From assembly GCA_021604585.1 (NCBI GenBank), contig BQJG01000019.1, positions 1 to 52,349 on the forward strand: 52,349 nucleotides of DNA, read 5' to 3'. This DNA comes from Hyphococcus sp. (GTDB lineage Bacteria; Pseudomonadota; Alphaproteobacteria; Caulobacterales; Parvularculaceae). Both the position numbers and the translations under genes were made by a program. Shown piece after piece: positions 23,662-31,178 of the stretch (position 1 is its first letter; every line of letters starts with the position of its first letter). The notes beneath the pieces are model-generated. The model saw only the letters and a program-made list of their open reading frames with translations. It made no database searches and was not told the DNA's origin.

Positions 23662-23685
23662 AATGATGTATTTTGTATGCATCTT
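23662..23685. promoter_or_regulatory. NsrR-type operator
   Basis: Read on the minus strand, the site is AAGATGCATAC followed by AAAATACATCATT. GATG and CATC are spaced 11 bases apart (19-bp core), as in the known NsrR consensus AAGATGYATTT-N-AAATRCATCTT. A second half-site, AAATGCATCTT (23719-23729), lies just before the nsrR start. The main site is placed to control the divergent membrane protein gene and nsrR. Confidence 0.65.
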
Positions 23686-23741
23686 ATATCTTGCCAAAAT
23701 CTGAACTTGCAATATATTAAATGCATCTTTTTGGAGATCTT

Positions 23742-24182
23742 ATGCGCCTGAACCTGCAAACCGATTACGCCCTGCGCTTGCTTATGCATCTGGCGGTCCA
23801 TAAAGACGGGCCCGCCACCATCGCCGAAGTGGCGGACCGGTATTCGATTTCAAAAAACCATTTGATGAAAGTCGCTAATGCGCTTGGGCGCGAGGGCCTG
23901 ATCGACACAGAACGCGGACGCTCCGGCGGATTGCGCATCGCCCCTGACGGACTTGATGTGCGGGTCGGCGATGTTGTGCGGTTAATGGAAGCGGATATGG
24001 CGCTCGTTGAGTGTTTCGAGGGCGGCAAAGGCGAATGCCTGATCACACCGGCTTGCCGCCTGAAAGGCGTTTTAAAGGATGCTGTCGACGCTTTTTTAGG
24101 TGTGCTTGATCAGTATACGGTCAAGGATCTTGTCAATCGCAACGTAAAATTGCGTGCGCTGCTCGGAGGCCGCGCTGCATGA
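23742..24182 (+). CDS. nsrR: Rrf2-family nitric-oxide-sensing repressor NsrR
   Basis: A 146-residue Rrf2 regulator starting MRLNLQTDYALRLLMHLAVH, with the winged helix through SISKNHLMKVANALGREG and GRSGGLRI. Three cysteines, C91, C99 and C105 (VECFEGGKGECLITPACRLK), would hold an iron-sulfur cluster. The surrounding sequence, ending AFLGVLDQYTVKDLV, is characteristic of NsrR and separates it from IscR and RirA. Nitric oxide damages the cluster and relieves repression. The ATG at 23742 follows GGAG; the ATG at 23721 lies in the operator half-site. It overlaps the haemoglobin gene by four bases (ATGA), so nsrR is probably autoregulated together with its effector genes. Confidence 0.9.
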   Translation: MRLNLQTDYALRLLMHLAVHKDGPATIAEVADRYSISKNHLMKVANALGREGLIDTERGRSGGLRIAPDGLDVRVGDVVRLMEADMALVECFEGGKGECLITPACRLKGVLKDAVDAFLGVLDQYTVKDLVNRNVKLRALLGGRAA

Positions 24183-24652
24183 GATCAACACAGATCATCA
24201 GCGCAGAAGCGCGGCGAGAAGAGATCAAGGCGCATGCGCAAAGCATGGGCATTGACGAAGCGTACATCTCGCTTCTGGTTGATAGCTTTTACGACAAGAT
24301 CCGCGTCCACCCCGCGCTAGGCCCTGTGTTCAACAACGCCATCAAAGACAACTGGCCGGCGCATCTGGCGAAAATGAAAGACTTCTGGGCGTCGATCGCC
24401 CTCAATGCTGGCCGCTATTCCGGCAAGCCAGTTCCCGCGCACAAACAGCACGACACAATCCGTCAGGCGCATTTTTCGGTCTGGCTTGGCCTCTTCCAGC
24501 AAACCCTTGATGAGACGGCGCCATCGCCCGCCGCAAACCGCTACTTTATGGAACGCGCCGAGCGCATCGCCCAAAGCCTGCAACTGGCGATCTTTGGCGC
24601 GCCGGAACTCAATGCTAAAATTGCGGCCGGACAACGTGCTGGTGAGCCATAA
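24179..24652 (+). CDS. Group III truncated haemoglobin
   Basis: A 157-residue globin of the trHbP (group III, 2-on-2) class: ISLLVDSFYDKIRVHPALGPVF, HLAKMKDFWASIALNAGRYSG and the proximal-histidine helix RQAHFSVWLGLFQQTL. These proteins bind oxygen and nitric oxide, and several are linked to nitrosative stress defence. It is translationally coupled to nsrR (ATGA overlap), which fits a role in nitric-oxide detoxification or sensing. The redox partner is not encoded nearby. Confidence 0.9.
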   Translation: MRSTQIISAEARREEIKAHAQSMGIDEAYISLLVDSFYDKIRVHPALGPVFNNAIKDNWPAHLAKMKDFWASIALNAGRYSGKPVPAHKQHDTIRQAHFSVWLGLFQQTLDETAPSPAANRYFMERAERIAQSLQLAIFGAPELNAKIAAGQRAGEP

Positions 24653-24653
24653 G

Positions 24654-24932
24654 ATGCACGAAGACCTGCCGAATGACGTTCAGTATTATTCACAAACGCC
24701 GATCTTCACCGAAACCACGACGCCAGCGAAACTGACCGCGCTGCATGACACAAAGCCCGGCATCTGGGGCAAGCTGGTGGTCCTGTCGGGCGCGCTTGAC
24801 TACATCATCCCCGGCCCGCCAGCCGAGCGCCGGCAAATCGGCGCAGGCGCATTCGCCATCATCGAACCCGCCAAGCCGCACCGCGTTACGATTTCCGGGC
24901 CGGTCCGCTACCGGGTAGAGTTCTATCGCTGA
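24654..24932 (+). CDS. DUF1971 protein (TehB-like N-terminal domain, stand-alone)
   Basis: A 92-residue single-domain cupin-like protein of the DUF1971 family, found alone or at the N-terminus of some tellurite-resistance TehB proteins. Typical parts are YSQTPIFTETTTPAKLTALHDTK, GIWGKLVVLSGALDYI and the final FAIIEPAKPHRVTISGPVRYRVEFYR. The ATG at 24654 comes one base after the haemoglobin stop, so it belongs to the nsrR operon. DUF1971 genes recur beside nitric-oxide and anaerobic-respiration genes in Proteobacteria; the molecular role is unknown. Confidence 0.82.
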   Translation: MHEDLPNDVQYYSQTPIFTETTTPAKLTALHDTKPGIWGKLVVLSGALDYIIPGPPAERRQIGAGAFAIIEPAKPHRVTISGPVRYRVEFYR

Positions 24933-25036
24933 GGGCGCCCCTCACGGCAACGTGCCCGCGCGTTACCGCCATTTCATTGGCGCTTCGCCCTGATTTCGCC
25001 GAAAAGCCGTTGTACTAGAATGGATTAGGCGCGGGT

Positions 25037-25068
25037 CTTGGTGATTGCGGAACGGGTTCCTATATGGC
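25037..25068 (+). promoter_or_regulatory. Sigma-32-type promoter in front of rpoH
   Basis: CTTG (25037-25040), 18 bases, then CCTATAT (25059-25065) match the alphaproteobacterial heat-shock promoter pattern CTTG-N17/18-CYTATNT. Together with rpoH about 125 bases downstream, this suggests that the heat-shock sigma factor amplifies its own synthesis, as described for Caulobacter rpoH. A second CTTGAAA (25072-25078) has no clear -10 partner. The rest of the 24933-25191 gap shows no gene. Confidence 0.55.
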
Positions 25069-25191
25069 TAGCTTGAAACGCCCGGAAGAGGCGTCTCTTG
25101 TGGGGCCTTCCGAAAACCAATCGCCGGCAACACGCCTGTTTATGTAAGACGCGTCCTTTTGGGGGCGTTCTTTGGAGAGAAAGTTGCGCCG

Positions 25192-26112
25192 ATGGCAAAT
25201 GCACTAACCACCACCGCTTCAGGGTTGACGCCAGAGGGAAGCTTGTCGCGTTATCTAGCCGAGATTCGCAAATTCCCGATGCTGGAAAAGGATCAGGAAT
25301 ATATGCTCGCGAAACGTTTCGCCGAGCATGAAGATCCCGATGCGGCGCAACAGCTCATCACCTCGCATCTGCGGCTCGTGGCCAAGATCGCCATGGGCTA
25401 TCGCGGTTACGGCTTGCCGATCGGCGAAGTGATCTCCGAAGGCAATGTCGGCCTGATGCAGGCGGTGAAGAAATTCGATCCGGAAAAAGGTTTCCGCCTC
25501 GCGACCTATGCCATGTGGTGGATCCGCGCTTCGATCCAGGAATATATTCTGCGCTCATGGAGTCTCGTGAAGATCGGCACCACCGCCGCGCAGAAAAAAC
25601 TGTTCTTTAACTTACGCAAAATCAAAGGCCAGATCGACGCGGTTGAAGATGGCGATCTGCGTCCCGAACAGGTCGAACACATCGCCACCAAGCTTGGCGT
25701 CACCAATGACGACGTCATTTCCATGAACCGGCGTATGTCGGGCGGCGAAGCCTCCCTGAACGCGCCCATGGGCAAGGACGCCGAAGGCGGCGGCGAATGG
25801 CAGGACTGGCTGGTGGATGAAAACGCCGTCAATCCGGAAGCCAAGCTCGCCAATGAAGATGAATATGACATGCGCATGGGTCTCCTTGAGACCGCGCTGG
25901 CGACTCTGAACGAGCGCGAGCAGCACATTCTCACCGAGCGCCGCCTGAAAGATAATCCGTCTACGCTGGAAGAACTGTCCCAGGAATATGGCGTGTCGCG
26001 CGAGCGGGTGCGCCAGATCGAAGTGCGTGCGTTTGAAAAACTGCAAAAAACCATGAAGCGCATGGACAATGACGCCCGCCAGCAAACCATGGAAGCGGCC
26101 GACGCGCTTTAA
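25192..26112 (+). CDS. rpoH: RNA polymerase heat-shock sigma factor RpoH
   Basis: A 306-residue sigma-32. Region 2 includes HLRLVAKIAMGYRGYGLPIG and the -10-binding ATYAMWWIRASIQEYILRSW. The diagnostic RpoH box is QKKLFFNLRKIK, and region 4 contains the helix-turn-helix SQEYGVSRERVRQIEVRAFEKL. It directs RNA polymerase to chaperone and protease genes on heat or protein-folding stress, and its level is set by DnaK and FtsH-type control. The ATG at 25192 (MANALTTTASG) is preferred over an in-frame codon at 25159. Its leader is about 125 bases long and starts from a sigma-32-like promoter. Confidence 0.95.
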   Translation: MANALTTTASGLTPEGSLSRYLAEIRKFPMLEKDQEYMLAKRFAEHEDPDAAQQLITSHLRLVAKIAMGYRGYGLPIGEVISEGNVGLMQAVKKFDPEKGFRLATYAMWWIRASIQEYILRSWSLVKIGTTAAQKKLFFNLRKIKGQIDAVEDGDLRPEQVEHIATKLGVTNDDVISMNRRMSGGEASLNAPMGKDAEGGGEWQDWLVDENAVNPEAKLANEDEYDMRMGLLETALATLNEREQHILTERRLKDNPSTLEELSQEYGVSRERVRQIEVRAFEKLQKTMKRMDNDARQQTMEAADAL

Positions 26113-26115
26113 GCG

Positions 26116-26292
26116 TTACTCTTCGATTTCGTGACCATCAAGATGACGGTCGAGCTTTGATTGCTCGGCCGTTCTCTTTTTCTTGTCCGCTTTAGTGCGT
26201 CCGAATTTCGCGCGGTTTTCCTCGGCGCGCTTTTCTTTCTCCCTTCGGGCTTTCTTTTTGCGGGCGCGGTTAAGATTGACGATGTCGCTCAA
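26116..26292 (-). CDS. DUF4169 small basic protein (TTG start)
   Basis: A 58-residue, highly charged helical protein, MSDIVNLNRARKKKARREKE followed by KRAEENRAKFGRTKADKKKR and an acidic tail. This is the DUF4169 pattern common in Alphaproteobacteria; the function is unknown. The start is TTG at 26292-26290, overlapping the rluB stop (TTGA), so translation is coupled to rluB. It is too short and has too unusual a start to be found by simple gene finding. Its stop lies only three bases from the end of convergent rpoH. Confidence 0.85.
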   Translation of the reverse strand: MSDIVNLNRARKKKARREKEKRAEENRAKFGRTKADKKKRTAEQSKLDRHLDGHEIEE

Positions 26293-27044
26293 AGCCCGAC
26301 CTCTTCGCAGATTTTCTTGCCCAACTGTTCCTTGAGCTGTTTGCCCGGCACTTCCTCGATGTCGTCCTTTGGAAGCTTGCCAAGCTGGAACGGCCCGTAA
26401 GCGGTGCGGATCAGCCGGTTCACCTGCAAATCGAGGTGGCGCATCAGGTTTCGGACTTCGCGGTTCTTGCCTTCATTGATCGACAGCGTCACCCAGACAT
26501 TGCCGCCTTGCGTCTGATCCAACGTCGCGCGCACCGGGCCGTATTGAACGCCGTCAATCTCAACACCGTCTTGCAGACTGTCGAGGGATTTTTGCGACAC
26601 GCGCCCATGGGCGCGCACGCGGTATCGCCGCGTCCAGCCGGTCGAGGGCAATTCAAGCCGCCGCGACAGCGCGCCGGAATTGGTGAGCAGCAAAAGCCCT
26701 TCGGTCGTCAGATCAAGCCGGCCCACGGAGATCACCCGCGGCAACCGCCCGGCCAGATTTTCAAATACGGTCGGGCGCCCTTGCGGATCTTTATGGGTGG
26801 TCACCAGCCCGTCGGGCTTGTGATAACGCCAGAGCTTAGTCGCGTCGGGCTTGCCGACCCGCGTGCCGTCAATCCGCACGACCATGTCGGGCGTCACTTT
26901 AAAGGCCGGCGTCGTCAGCACCTTGCCGTCGACCGTGACGATCCCCTGCTCGATCAGCTTTTCGGCTTCACGGCGCGAGGCGATCCCGGCCCGGGCCAGA
27001 TATTTCGCGATCCGCTCGCCATCAGTGTCTTTGAGGTCGGCCAT
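26289..27044 (-). CDS. rluB: Ribosomal large-subunit pseudouridine synthase RluB-like
   Basis: A 251-residue RsuA-family enzyme: N-terminal S4 domain (RIAKYLARAGIASRREAEKLI), the catalytic segment VISVGRLDLTTEGLLLLTNSG with the conserved aspartate, and the closing INEGKNREVRNLMRHLDLQVNRLIRTAYGPFQLG. RluB modifies U2605 of 23S rRNA in E. coli; RluE or RsuA specificity cannot be excluded, but the length and S4 domain favour RluB. The gene overlaps the DUF4169 start downstream. It is divergent from tadA, with about 100 bases between the start codons. Confidence 0.9.
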   Translation of the reverse strand: MADLKDTDGERIAKYLARAGIASRREAEKLIEQGIVTVDGKVLTTPAFKVTPDMVVRIDGTRVGKPDATKLWRYHKPDGLVTTHKDPQGRPTVFENLAGRLPRVISVGRLDLTTEGLLLLTNSGALSRRLELPSTGWTRRYRVRAHGRVSQKSLDSLQDGVEIDGVQYGPVRATLDQTQGGNVWVTLSINEGKNREVRNLMRHLDLQVNRLIRTAYGPFQLGKLPKDDIEEVPGKQLKEQLGKKICEEVGL

Positions 27045-27147
27045 TCTTTGCTGCTTTCATCCTGGAAGGCGCGCCGATAGCACACTAAGTCGCAAAAGGA
27101 AAAAGGCGAAACTGGCGGTCCGCTTCACTGGCGCGTAGAAGAACGGC

Positions 27148-27600
27148 ATGGATAAAGACCTTCACTTCATGACCCTCGCCCTCGATGAGGCGCGCAAGGC
27201 GGCCGATGCCGGCGAGGCGCCGATCGGTGCGGTGCTGGTCGACGCCGAAGGCGCGGTGATCGCGGCGGCGGGCAATGCGCCGATAGCAACCCACGACCCA
27301 ACCGGCCACGCAGAGACCAGATGTCTGCGCGCGGCGGCGGCGAGCCTCGGAAATTACCGGCTTCATGACACGACGCTTTATGTAACGCTCGAGCCCTGCG
27401 CCATGTGCGCCGGGGCGATCTCGATTGCGCGCATCAAGCGTCTTGTCATCGCCGCATCCGATCCGAAAGGCGGCGCTGTCTGGCACGGGCCGAAATATTT
27501 TGAGCAACCCACCTGTCACTGGCGGCCAGAGGTTGTCGAAGGGCCTTTGGCCGCTGAGTCCGGCGTGTTGTTGCGGGATTTCTTCAAAGCCCGGCGCTAG
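27148..27600 (+). CDS. tadA: tRNA adenosine(34) deaminase TadA
   Basis: A 150-residue zinc deaminase that converts A34 to inosine in tRNA-Arg(ACG). Zinc ligands and catalytic glutamate are in GHAETRCLR (H-A-E) and LEPCAMCAGAI (P-C-x2-C). The substrate-contact segment DPKGGAVWHGPKYFEQPTCHWRPEV is as in TadA rather than guanine or cytosine deaminases. The length is that of E. coli TadA without extension. The start at 27148 has only a weak ribosome site. It faces away from rluB. Confidence 0.93.
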   Translation: MDKDLHFMTLALDEARKAADAGEAPIGAVLVDAEGAVIAAAGNAPIATHDPTGHAETRCLRAAAASLGNYRLHDTTLYVTLEPCAMCAGAISIARIKRLVIAASDPKGGAVWHGPKYFEQPTCHWRPEVVEGPLAAESGVLLRDFFKARR

Positions 27601-27668
27601 GACTGCGCAAAGCGCTTCCACGCACAGCCTACGGCGTTATCATGCGTGCAAAATAAAGGAGCTCTTTC

Positions 27669-28892
27669 ATGGATTTCGCCTATTCGCCGCTGGCCAAAGA
27701 TTACATCAAACGCGTTTCAGACTTCATGGACAAATATGTCTATGAGGGGAACGAGACTTATGAACGTCAGCATGCGGAATTTGGTCCGGGCGAAGGACGC
27801 TGGAAAGTTCCACCGATTATCGACGAGTTGAAGGACAAGGCGAAGGCCGAAGGCTTGTGGAATATGTTCCACACCGATCCGAAATGGGGACCGGCGCTTT
27901 CCAACGCCGATTATGCGCCGCTCGCTGAGCTGATGGGCCGCTGTCACATTGCGCCGGAAGTGTTCAACTGCGCCGCGCCCGACACCGGCAATATGGAAGT
28001 GCTGATGAAATACGGCTCTCCGGCGCAGCAGGAAGAGTGGCTAAAGCCGCTCCTCGACGGGAAAATCCGCTCGGCTTTTTTAATGACCGAACCGCGCGTC
28101 GCCTCCTCCGACGCCACCAATATCGAAACCGACATTACCCGCGACGGCGATCATTACGTGATCAACGGCCGCAAATGGTGGTCGTCCGGCGCCGGCGATC
28201 CGCGCTGCAAAATCTTCATCGTCATGGGCAAGACCGACAAAAAAGCAGAACGCCACGCGCAGCAATCGCAAATCCTCGTGCCTGCCGATGCGGAGGGCGT
28301 CACCATTCTGCGCCACCTGCCCGTGTTTGGTTTTGACGACGCGCCGCACGGCCACATGGAAGTCGAGTTGAAAAACGTGCGGGTGCCGAAGGAGAATTTG
28401 ATCCTTGGCGAAGGCCGCGGTTTTGAAATCGCCCAGGGGCGCCTCGGACCGGGCCGCATCCATCACTGCATGCGCACTATTGGCGCCGCCGAGGTCGCGC
28501 TTGAAAAAATGGTCAAGCGGCTTCTCACCCGCGAAGCCTTTGGCAAGCCGATTTACAAACATTCGATCTGGGAACAGCGTGTCGCCGAAGCGCGCATCGA
28601 CATCGAAATGTCGCGCCTCCTCACGCTGAAAGCCGCATGGATGATGGACACGGTCGGCAACAAGGTCGCGCAAGGCGAGATCGCAATGATCAAGGTGGCC
28701 GCGCCGCGCATGGCGTTGCGGATTATTGACGATGCGATCCAGGCCCATGGCGGCGCCGGCGTCACAACCGATTTCGGTCTCGCTCAAGTTTACGCCGGCA
28801 TCCGCACCTTGCGCCTCGCCGACGGCCCGGATGAAGTTCACTGCCGCGCCATCTCGCGGATCGAGTTCAAAAAACATTCCAACGTCGCTTAG
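27669..28892 (+). CDS. Acyl-CoA dehydrogenase family protein
   Basis: A 407-residue FAD enzyme that would oxidise an acyl-CoA at the alpha-beta bond, passing electrons to ETF. Visible signatures are FLMTEPRVASSDATNIET, INGRKWWSSGAGDP, ARIDIEMSRLLTLKAAW and the C-terminal QAHGGAGVTTDFGLAQVYAGIRTLRLADGPDEVHC (in two parts). The N-terminus, MDFAYSPLAKDYIKRVSDFM, and overall pattern resemble the ACAD10/11-like bacterial subgroup rather than short-chain enzymes; chain length is not predictable. AAGGAG precedes the ATG at 27669. No fatty-acid genes are adjacent. Confidence 0.92.
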   Translation: MDFAYSPLAKDYIKRVSDFMDKYVYEGNETYERQHAEFGPGEGRWKVPPIIDELKDKAKAEGLWNMFHTDPKWGPALSNADYAPLAELMGRCHIAPEVFNCAAPDTGNMEVLMKYGSPAQQEEWLKPLLDGKIRSAFLMTEPRVASSDATNIETDITRDGDHYVINGRKWWSSGAGDPRCKIFIVMGKTDKKAERHAQQSQILVPADAEGVTILRHLPVFGFDDAPHGHMEVELKNVRVPKENLILGEGRGFEIAQGRLGPGRIHHCMRTIGAAEVALEKMVKRLLTREAFGKPIYKHSIWEQRVAEARIDIEMSRLLTLKAAWMMDTVGNKVAQGEIAMIKVAAPRMALRIIDDAIQAHGGAGVTTDFGLAQVYAGIRTLRLADGPDEVHCRAISRIEFKKHSNVA

Positions 28893-28927
28893 CAAGCGGT
28901 ACAACAGCGGACCAAATGAGGGAGCAT

Positions 28928-29359
28928 ATGAATAAGATTCAAGTCATCTTCATTTTGCTTACGTTTTCGTTTGTCGGCATTGGCTCAGTTTCTGCCAGGG
29001 ACTACACGCAAGTTAAGGAAGATTGCGATCGACTGAAGGAGGCGAGTCCAGAGGCGCTTTTGGATCCGCCGCCAGGCTATGTGGAACCAGTTCCGCTTGT
29101 CAGATTTCCGCCCGATTATCCGCAAAATAGCCCGTGGAGACAATATGTCTGCGTGGCGTTGCAATTTGATGTCAACGAAAGGGGGCGCACTGAAAATGTC
29201 AAAATACTAGAGTTTCATCCGGCTGACGCTCCATCCAATTTTCGTTACAAGGCGCGAGACGCGATCAAGAAATGGAAGTATTCTCCTGCCACTCAGAATG
29301 GAGTACCTGTCCGTCGTGAAGGCGCCATCACTGTTGTCACATATGAGTTGATACAATGA
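28928..29359 (+). CDS. Exported TonB C-terminal-domain protein
   Basis: A 143-residue protein with a Sec signal peptide (VIFILLTFSFVGIGSVSA) and a TonB_C-like domain in the second half (VCVALQFDVNERGRTENVKILEFHP, then ARDAIKKWKYSPATQNGVPV). It has no transmembrane anchor or proline-rich spacer, so it is not a complete TonB energy transducer. Stand-alone TonB_C domains of this type occur widely in Alphaproteobacteria with unknown partners. The ATG at 28928 follows GAGGGAG; an ATG at 28916 is also in frame. Its stop overlaps the MAPEG gene by four bases. Confidence 0.8.
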   Translation: MNKIQVIFILLTFSFVGIGSVSARDYTQVKEDCDRLKEASPEALLDPPPGYVEPVPLVRFPPDYPQNSPWRQYVCVALQFDVNERGRTENVKILEFHPADAPSNFRYKARDAIKKWKYSPATQNGVPVRREGAITVVTYELIQ

Positions 29360-29772
29360 CCATGCTCACCCCCGTACTCGCGCTTGTCGTCTGGACGCTG
29401 ATTATCTGGTGCTGGATGTATGCGACGCGCATTCCTGCCATGCAGAAAGCCAAGGTTCACCCGCAGTCAGCGCTGCACGCCGGCGCACTGGATGCGTTGC
29501 CGACGGAGGCTCGCGTCGTCGCCGACAATCACAATCATCTGCACGAACAGCCGACAATCTTTTATGCGCTGGCTGTGTATTCTTACCTGGTTGGCGTCGG
29601 CGATCCGCTGAATATGTGGCTCGCCTGGGGCTATGTTGGTTTGCGCGTCGCGCACTCTTTTGCGCAGATCGTCGCCAGGAAAGTGTTGCTGCGGTTTTAT
29701 ATGTTCTCCGCATCAACCATTATCCTGATGGTCATCGCTCTCCGGAATGTGTTCGCGTTGTTAGCAGTTTAA
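29356..29772 (+). CDS. MAPEG family membrane protein
   Basis: A 138-residue four-helix membrane protein of the MAPEG family (membrane-associated proteins in eicosanoid and glutathione metabolism). The family pattern is seen in ADNHNHLHEQPTIFYALAVY and GYVGLRVAHSFAQIV, which supply the conserved glutathione-contacting positions (N-x-x-E-type and R). Bacterial members are often microsomal-type glutathione transferases, which fits the glutathione genes elsewhere in the window. ATGA overlap with the TonB-C gene indicates one transcript. Its stop shares TTAA with the convergent GAF-PAS gene. Confidence 0.85.
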   Translation: MTMLTPVLALVVWTLIIWCWMYATRIPAMQKAKVHPQSALHAGALDALPTEARVVADNHNHLHEQPTIFYALAVYSYLVGVGDPLNMWLAWGYVGLRVAHSFAQIVARKVLLRFYMFSASTIILMVIALRNVFALLAV

Positions 29773-30695
29773 GCGTTTGGCATGCTTTGGCTGGTTGCTT
29801 TCATCAGATCGTCAATCACGATGAAGCAGCCGACCACACGCACGGGCCGGCCTTTTTCGTTGCGTATGGCTTTGCCGCGTGAACGGAACCAGCGATAAGC
29901 GCCGGTATTATCGCGCAAGCGAATATTAACATGAAAAGGCGTTCCCGCGCTCAAATGCTCACGCAGCGCCGCTGAATGCAGTGCGCGGTCCTGCGGGTGC
30001 ATGGCCTCTTCAATTTGCGAAAGGTCATAGGGACCGCGCTTGGAATAACCGAGCAAATCCTGAATGGACTGCGACAAGATCGTGCCGCCGGTCACCACAT
30101 CCCAGTCCCAGACGCCGTCCGTCGCTTCAGTCACCGCCCATTGATTACGATCGCTCGTCTCTGCCGTTTCTATCGCCGATGCAATTCGCGCTCGGAAATG
30201 CTCCAGCACCGCGCGCGCTGCATTGGCGTTTTTGACCGGACGTTTGGTGAGCGCAAGGACAACGCCAAGCGTTTCACCGCGTGAGTTGCGCAACGCAGCG
30301 CCCGCATAGCCGGTAATGCCGTAATCGATGAGGAACTTGTCATGCGGAAAAAGATCGGCGACATTTTCAGGATAAACGCAGCAATCGGTTCCGTCGACTG
30401 CGCGCGCACAAGGCGTTCCATCGAGAGAGTAAGCGATGTTCTCCGCTTCCGCGCCGTCGACAACAAAACGCAGCGAACGCATGATGTTGGAATAGGGGTT
30501 GAGCCGGCTGATGATGACAAAGTCCGCCCCAATGGCCCGGCTTACCGCCAGCGCACACTGGCTCAAGAATTCGGTCTCAGGAACCGCCGCCAAATCCAGC
30601 GACAGGGCGGCGATCACAGCTTCAATGGGCGCCGTTTCAATCGTGACCGGCTGAAGGGTTTCTTGCGCGTCCTGCGTGCGAGCGGGGAGGTTCAT
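29769..30695 (-). CDS. GAF-PAS sensory protein without output domain
   Basis: A 308-residue soluble protein. An N-terminal GAF domain (about 30-170) contains the CARAVDGTDCCVYPENVADL and GITGYAGAALRNSRGETLGV segments. A PAS_3-type domain follows (about 185-300), with VTEATDGVWDWDVVTGG and AYRWFRSRGKAIRNEKGRPV. There is no kinase, GGDEF, EAL or DNA-binding domain, and no partner gene next to it. It may act as a separate sensor subunit or be a remnant of a kinase that lost its C-terminus. Cysteine pairs in the GAF domain (CC) could hint at redox or metal sensing, but this is speculation. Confidence 0.82.
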   Translation of the reverse strand: MNLPARTQDAQETLQPVTIETAPIEAVIAALSLDLAAVPETEFLSQCALAVSRAIGADFVIISRLNPYSNIMRSLRFVVDGAEAENIAYSLDGTPCARAVDGTDCCVYPENVADLFPHDKFLIDYGITGYAGAALRNSRGETLGVVLALTKRPVKNANAARAVLEHFRARIASAIETAETSDRNQWAVTEATDGVWDWDVVTGGTILSQSIQDLLGYSKRGPYDLSQIEEAMHPQDRALHSAALREHLSAGTPFHVNIRLRDNTGAYRWFRSRGKAIRNEKGRPVRVVGCFIVIDDLMKATSQSMPNA

Positions 30696-30863
30696 AGGTG
30701 ATGCTTTTTTGGTTGGCTCGCTTCTGAGCTTGAGACCGGCGTCATATATCCCTCGCCATCCTTAAGAATGCGTTAGGGCGGCGCAATCCCGGCAAAAATG
30801 AAGGTGGCGATCAGCCCGGCGCAGTTTATCTGTACCCGTCACAGCAACACAGGAGCGACGGAA

Positions 30864-31160
30864 ATGGAAAACCTGGACCCTTTGGGCCGCTGGCTTTTGC
30901 TGGGCGCGACAGCATGGATTTCATTTATGATTGGCCGGGCGACGGCCGGGCGCGGCGGCGATCCGCTGGCGCGAAAGCTGGCCGATGAACAGGAAATCGC
31001 CGCGGCGGTCGCGAACTTGTCTCCCTCTGTCTGGGCGGATGTCGACCGATTGCTCAGCGAGAAGAAAAAAATCGAGGCCATCAAAGTGTTGCGCGAAGCA
31101 TCCGGTCTTGGGTTAAAACTGGCCAAGGATGCGGTGGAGCAGCGCGCCGCCATCCGCTAG
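30864..31160 (+). CDS. Membrane-anchored ribosomal protein L7/L12 C-terminal-like protein
   Basis: A 98-residue protein. An N-terminal hydrophobic helix (LGRWLLLGATAWISFMIGRA) is followed by a linker and a C-terminal segment, KKKIEAIKVLREASGLGLKLAKDAVEQ, that closely resembles the factor-binding domain of ribosomal protein L7/L12 (IKVIRE...GLGLKEAKDLV). The L7/L12 N-terminal dimerisation domain is absent. The function is unknown; it might bring a translation GTPase-binding surface to the membrane. The ATG at 30864 follows GGAG. A GTG/ATG upstream at 30798 is in frame but has no good site. Confidence 0.8.
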   Translation: MENLDPLGRWLLLGATAWISFMIGRATAGRGGDPLARKLADEQEIAAAVANLSPSVWADVDRLLSEKKKIEAIKVLREASGLGLKLAKDAVEQRAAIR

Positions 31161-31178
31161 CGACAAGGGCCCGACAGC

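Noticed and set aside
24933..24950. GAGGG/CCCTC hairpin right after the DUF1971 gene
   Set aside because: Very small loop and no T-run, so evidence for a terminator is weak.
28080..28904. 274-residue minus-strand open frame
   Set aside because: Antisense to acyl-CoA dehydrogenase, no recognisable domain.
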